Source: CAVRUD01 sp963849635 (GTDB taxonomy: Bacteria > Chloroflexota > Chloroflexia > Thermomicrobiales > UBA6265). Taken from it: DNA of 64,000 nucleotides. A program made the translations under genes and the position numbers. The DNA is taken from the NCBI GenBank assembly GCA_963849635.1, contig CAWKIA010000015.1, forward strand, positions 1-64,000, written 5' to 3'. The notes below the pieces were generated by a model, which searched no databases, was not told where the DNA came from, and saw only the letters and a program-made list of their open reading frames with translations. Shown one piece after another: positions 60,542 through 64,000 of the stretch (position 1 is its first letter; every line of letters begins with the position of its first letter).

Positions 60542-61627
60542 ATGCACCACCTACTCCGCAAAGGCCTCATCCTCGCCGGTGGCAAAGGGTCACGGCTCCG
60601 CCCACTGACGGCGACCGGCGCCAAGCAGCTAGTTCCGGTGGCGAACAAGCCCGTCCTCTTCTACGCCTTGGAGCAACTCGTCGAGGCCGGGATCAACGAC
60701 ATCGGCATCATCGTCGGGGATACCGGGGATCAGGTCCGCGCGGCCGTCGGCGACGGTACGCACTTTGGCGCCCGTATCACCTACCTTCCGCAATCCGCTC
60801 CCCTCGGCCTGGCCCATGCGATCATCACGGCGCGGGAATGGCTTGGCGACGATCCTTTCTGCATGTTCCTCGGCGATAACTTCCTCAAGCACGGCATCGT
60901 CCCCTACGCCGAGGCCTTCGCCCGCGCCGAGTGCTCGGCCCAGATCCTCCTCAAGCGCGTCCCAGAGCCCTCCTCATTCGGCGTCGCCGTCCTCGATGGT
61001 GACGGCGTCGTGCGCCGAGTCGTCGAGAAACCAAAGGAGCCCGTCTCCGACCTCGCGATCACCGGCGTCTACTTCTTCGGCCCGGAGGTCCACGAGATCA
61101 CATCAGCGTTGCGGCCATCTGCGCGCGGCGAGCTCGAGATCACCGATGCGATCCAGGGACTAGTCGATGGAGGGCACCGCGTTCGTGCGGTGGAGCTTGA
61201 GGACGACTGGGTTGACACCGGCAAGAAAGATGATCTGCTCGAGGCGAATCGCCTTGTCTTGCTGACCCTCAAGCGCCGTATCGACGGTGTGGTCGACTCA
61301 GAGTCCACCCTGGTTGGAGAGGTGGTGATCGAACAGGGCGCCAGCCTCACCCGCAGCACTGTCCGTGGCCCGGCGATCATCGGCGCTGGTGCTCGCCTGG
61401 TGGACGCCTATGTCGGTCCGTTCACCGCGATAGGCCCGCGCTGCGAGCTCGTCAGTTGCGAGATTGAGCACTCCATCCTCATGGAAGAGAGCGCCATCCG
61501 TCACATCGAGACTCGCGTCGCCGACTCACTCATCGGTCGTGAGGTCGTTGTCGAACGCTCTCCCCTGAAGCCACAAGCGATCCGGCTCATGCTTGGCGAC
61601 CATTCGCAAGTAGGGATCGTCTCATGA
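60542..61627 (+). CDS. rmlA: glucose-1-phosphate thymidylyltransferase (long RmlA type)
   Basis: A 361-residue enzyme making dTDP-glucose from dTTP and glucose 1-phosphate, first step of dTDP-L-rhamnose synthesis. Nucleotidyltransferase domain: GLILAGGKGSRLRPLT (dTTP loop), PVANKPVLFYALE, MFLGDNFLKHG (metal Asp), VEKPKEP and DDWVDTGKKDDLLEAN. Unlike the 290-residue E. coli enzyme it continues into a C-terminal left-handed beta helix (GPAIIGAGARLVDAYVGPF and further hexapeptide turns), the long form known from actinomycete sugar pathways. First gene of a tightly packed group; its stop overlaps the next start by four bases (ATGA). Confidence 0.94.
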   Translation: MHHLLRKGLILAGGKGSRLRPLTATGAKQLVPVANKPVLFYALEQLVEAGINDIGIIVGDTGDQVRAAVGDGTHFGARITYLPQSAPLGLAHAIITAREWLGDDPFCMFLGDNFLKHGIVPYAEAFARAECSAQILLKRVPEPSSFGVAVLDGDGVVRRVVEKPKEPVSDLAITGVYFFGPEVHEITSALRPSARGELEITDAIQGLVDGGHRVRAVELEDDWVDTGKKDDLLEANRLVLLTLKRRIDGVVDSESTLVGEVVIEQGASLTRSTVRGPAIIGAGARLVDAYVGPFTAIGPRCELVSCEIEHSILMEESAIRHIETRVADSLIGREVVVERSPLKPQAIRLMLGDHSQVGIVS

Positions 61628-62565
61628 GCCATCGCGCGCTCGCCGGGCAGCGTGTCCTGGTTACCGGGGCAGCCGGACAGGTGGGGGGATACCTGCGTCC
61701 CGTCCTGGAAGCAGCGGGCGCTTCCGTCATCGGCGTTGGCCGGCAGGCCGGACCCGGCGTCGACTCCGTCGCTGATATCGCCGATGGTCCAGCCATCCGG
61801 ACGGTGATCGCGGACACGCGCCCGGATGCGATCATCCACGCCGCTGCCTACACCGACGTCGACGGCTGCGAACGTGATCCGGAACGGGCCGAGGCGGTCA
61901 ACGCCGCTGGCAGCCGCCATGTCGCCGAGGCGGCACGTGCGGCCGGCTCCTACCTTCTGGCGGTCGGGACCGACTTCGTTTTCCCCGGTGACGGCGGATC
62001 ACCATACTCGGAGGATGCCGCTGCCCGTCCCCTGTCGGTCTACGGCTCCAGCAAGTTGGCTGGCGAGCAGGCGACCCTGGAGACGGACCCTGGCTTCGCC
62101 GTCGTACGCACCGCATGGGTCTACGGCGGCGCCGGGAAGCACTTCCCGCGGACCGTCCTGACCATCCTGCGCGACCGCGGTGCGATGGAGGTCGTTAACG
62201 ACGAGACGGGCAGCCCGACCTTTGCCGGAGACCTTGCGGCGGCACTCGTCGCGCTCGTTGCTATCCGTGGATCGGGCATCTTTCACCTCACGAATGAGGG
62301 GCGGGCAACCCGCTTCGCCCTGGCTCGTGCCGTCGCCGAGATCGCCGGAATTGATCCGACGGCCGTCGCTCCGACGACCACTTCCGCCTTCCTTGCCAAA
62401 TATCCACTCCCCGCCACGAGGCCGGCTGACAGCACGCTCGCCAATACACGAGCCGCCGCCCTCGGCATCTCGCTCCAACCCTGGCGAGATGCCGCCAACG
62501 ACTACGTCCCACGGCTCGCGGCTGAACTCGGGTTAGCGGGACACTTCACTCGGTCGGAGGTCTAG
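61624..62565 (+). CDS. rmlD: dTDP-4-dehydrorhamnose reductase
   Basis: A 313-residue SDR enzyme carrying out the last step of dTDP-L-rhamnose synthesis, NAD(P)H-dependent reduction of dTDP-4-dehydrorhamnose. Motifs: VLVTGAAGQVGGYL, HAAAYTDVDGCERDPERA (a hallmark of RmlD), GTDFVFPGDGGSPYSED, and VYGSSKLAGEQATL with the YxxxK pair. Then WVYGGAGKHFPRTVL. Overlaps rmlA by four bases and is followed after four bases by rmlB. Confidence 0.94.
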   Translation: MSHRALAGQRVLVTGAAGQVGGYLRPVLEAAGASVIGVGRQAGPGVDSVADIADGPAIRTVIADTRPDAIIHAAAYTDVDGCERDPERAEAVNAAGSRHVAEAARAAGSYLLAVGTDFVFPGDGGSPYSEDAAARPLSVYGSSKLAGEQATLETDPGFAVVRTAWVYGGAGKHFPRTVLTILRDRGAMEVVNDETGSPTFAGDLAAALVALVAIRGSGIFHLTNEGRATRFALARAVAEIAGIDPTAVAPTTTSAFLAKYPLPATRPADSTLANTRAAALGISLQPWRDAANDYVPRLAAELGLAGHFTRSEV

Positions 62566-62569
62566 CACG

Positions 62570-63607
62570 GTGCGCATCCTCGTCACCGGCGGGGCCGGGT
62601 TCATCGGCAGCACCTACATCCGTCACGTCCTCGGGCGCTATCCCGAGGACACGGTCGTCACGCTCGACCTGCTGACCTATGCTGGCTCCCTCGCCAACCT
62701 CGACGGCGTTCTGGACGATCCCCGCCACCAGTTCGTACGCGGTGACATTGCCGACGCAGATATTGTCGACGCCCTTGTCTCTGAGGCCGACGCTGTCGTC
62801 AACATCGCCGCCGAGACCCATGTCGACCGCTCTCTCATCGACCCCGGAGCCTTCGTCCGCGCCAACGTCGCGGGCGTGCTCACCTTGCTCGACGCCGTCC
62901 GCCGCTATGGCAAGCGGATGCTCCAGGTCAGCACGGACGAGGTCTACGGCGACATAGAGACTGGGCACTACTCGGTTGAAACGGATCCGTTGCGGCCGCG
63001 CTCGCCATATGCCGCCGCCAAGGCCGGCGGCGAGTTGATGTGCCAGTCGTTCTTCGTCTCGTATGGGACAGAGGTCGTCATCACCCGGGGCTGCAACACG
63101 ATTGGGCCGCGACAGCACCCAGAAAAACTGATCCCGCTCTTCGTTACCAATGCCTTGCGTGATCTCCCATTGCCGGTCTATGGCGACGGCCTCCAGGTCC
63201 GCGATTGGCTCCACGCCGACGACCATGCCGCCGCGATCGACCTTGTGCTCCGCCAGGGCCGGCCGGGCGAGGCGTATAACGTCGGGGCCGGCAACGAGGG
63301 GCCGAACATCGATGTTGTCCGGGCGCTGCTGCGCCGCCTGGGCAAGCCGGACTCCCTGATCGCCCACGTCCCGGACCGTCCGGGCCACGACCGCCGGTAC
63401 GCCCTGGACTGGAGCAAAATCCACCGGGAGTTGGGCTGGTCACCCGCTCGGGACCGCGTCCAGACCCTCGACGAGACGATCGACTGGTACGTTTCTAATC
63501 CCGCCTGGTGGGAGGCGATCCGGGACGGATCCGCCGACTTCAACGACTACTACAGGCAGCAGTACGGCTGGCGCTTGGCGGCGGCCGGGAGAGAAGGGGC
63601 CAAGTGA
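62570..63607 (+). CDS. rmlB: dTDP-glucose 4,6-dehydratase
   Basis: A 345-residue SDR enzyme, second step of the pathway (dTDP-glucose to dTDP-4-dehydro-6-deoxyglucose). Motifs: ILVTGGAGFIGSTYIRHVL, NIAAETHVDRSL, active-site QVSTDEVYGDIE (Asp-Glu pair), SPYAAAKAGGELM with YxxxK, and RGCNTIGPRQHPEKLIP, all diagnostic for RmlB. GTG start at 62570, two codons after rmlD. Its stop overlaps the GTG of the next gene (GTGA). Confidence 0.95.
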   Translation: MRILVTGGAGFIGSTYIRHVLGRYPEDTVVTLDLLTYAGSLANLDGVLDDPRHQFVRGDIADADIVDALVSEADAVVNIAAETHVDRSLIDPGAFVRANVAGVLTLLDAVRRYGKRMLQVSTDEVYGDIETGHYSVETDPLRPRSPYAAAKAGGELMCQSFFVSYGTEVVITRGCNTIGPRQHPEKLIPLFVTNALRDLPLPVYGDGLQVRDWLHADDHAAAIDLVLRQGRPGEAYNVGAGNEGPNIDVVRALLRRLGKPDSLIAHVPDRPGHDRRYALDWSKIHRELGWSPARDRVQTLDETIDWYVSNPAWWEAIRDGSADFNDYYRQQYGWRLAAAGREGAK

Positions 63608-64000
63608 GCACCAAGCATGAGATGGTCGGAGACCACCTGGTCCGCGATGCGGCCGGCAAAACGCTGCCGGAGGGCGTCATCGTCCGCGCCCTCAAAGTCA
63701 ATCGTGATCCGAGGGGGACGCTGACCGAACTGCTGCGCACGGACTGGTCGGACCTCTATGGCGAGGAGATGCCTTTCGCCCAGGTCTATACCTCGACCAC
63801 GGGCGCGGGCGTGGCCCGCGACGAGGAGCAGTGGCACGTCCACCGCCACCAGACGGACCGCTTCTACTGCGTCGCCGGGCGCATTACCGTCGCCGTCGCG
63901 GACGCCCGGCCCGGCTCGGCCACGCACGGGTCCGTGACCCTCGTCGAACTGGCCGCGGAGGCGGACGCACCGGCCCCGCTCGTCGTCACGATCCCGCCCG
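63604..64000 (+). CDS. dTDP-4-dehydrorhamnose 3,5-epimerase-like protein (cut by window end)
   Basis: GTG at 63604 overlaps the rmlB stop by four bases. The visible 132 residues read as an RmlC-like cupin: VIVRALKVNRDPRGTLTELLR at the start, VYTSTTGAGVARDEEQWHVH in the active-site region, and DRFYCVAGRITVAVADARPG. Position at the end of rmlADB fits the missing 3,5-epimerase step. The sequence is more divergent than standard RmlC (WHVHRHQTD replaces the usual RGLHYQ pattern), so it belongs to the RmlC-like sub-branch and could act on a related sugar. The 3' end is outside the window. Confidence 0.8.
   Translation, partial: MSTKHEMVGDHLVRDAAGKTLPEGVIVRALKVNRDPRGTLTELLRTDWSDLYGEEMPFAQVYTSTTGAGVARDEEQWHVHRHQTDRFYCVAGRITVAVADARPGSATHGSVTLVELAAEADAPAPLVVTIPP

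Overview
The window is high-GC DNA from a free-living bacterium. The mix of genes points to the phylum Chloroflexota, most likely the class Thermomicrobia. The evidence is exported proteins with a twin-arginine leader followed by Thr-rich stalks and Cys-rich modules, LPxTG-like anchored surface proteins, a fused trehalose synthase/maltokinase, a DUF3352 protein and PRC-barrel/DUF2382 stress proteins. This placement is inferred from gene families, not from a marker gene; the window has no rRNA and no convincing tRNA. There is no CRISPR array, prophage or plasmid origin. The only mobile element is one IS1182/IS5-type transposase gene.

Layout. 0.1-8.7 kb: two small unknown genes, a PAS-GAF-PAS sensor histidine kinase broken by a frameshift, a DUF2254 membrane-protein gene with three frame changes, and a general-stress group (PRC-barrel/DUF2382, GlsB-like membrane protein, pentapeptide repeat protein). 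8.8-14.3 kb: the fused treS-maltokinase gene, flanked by fragments of an SH3 domain, an Excalibur-like domain and a second, decayed treS piece. 13-18 kb: two Tat-exported Cys-rich proteins around a seven-helix membrane protein. 18-31 kb: mostly metabolic genes (alpha-hydroxy-acid oxidase, 5'-nucleotidase-like protein, HIT protein, carboxylesterase, TenA, VOC protein, ABC permease), the transposase, and several small unknown genes.

31-49 kb is rich in envelope proteins: an adhesin of eleven cadherin-like repeats ending in LPHTG, an exported double-cupin protein, an MFS exporter, another Tat-leader Cys-rich protein and an orphan leader fragment, a DoxX-like membrane protein, a multi-domain LPDTG surface protein, an APH-type kinase, a methyltransferase and a DUF3352 protein. 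50-53 kb: two small genes each preceded by a copy of the same structured leader, a small HTH protein and a K+ channel with an RCK domain. 53-59 kb: two neighbouring exported proteins built from a shared module of about 170 residues. 59.5-64 kb: an epimerase gene followed by a tightly packed dTDP-L-rhamnose operon (rmlA, rmlD, rmlB, rmlC-like) that runs off the window.

Taken together, the right half looks devoted to the cell surface: anchored adhesins, exported Cys-rich stalk proteins and nucleotide-sugar synthesis for surface glycans. About eight otherwise conserved genes carry one or more single-base frame changes. This may be real decay or indel errors in the assembly; reading across the breaks restores good protein sequence in every case. 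The observations I rate highest are the duplicated structured leaders at 50.2-50.7 kb, the extended RFD-x-L...RR leader shared by five exported proteins, and active-site losses in the 5'-nucleotidase-like and maltokinase domains.
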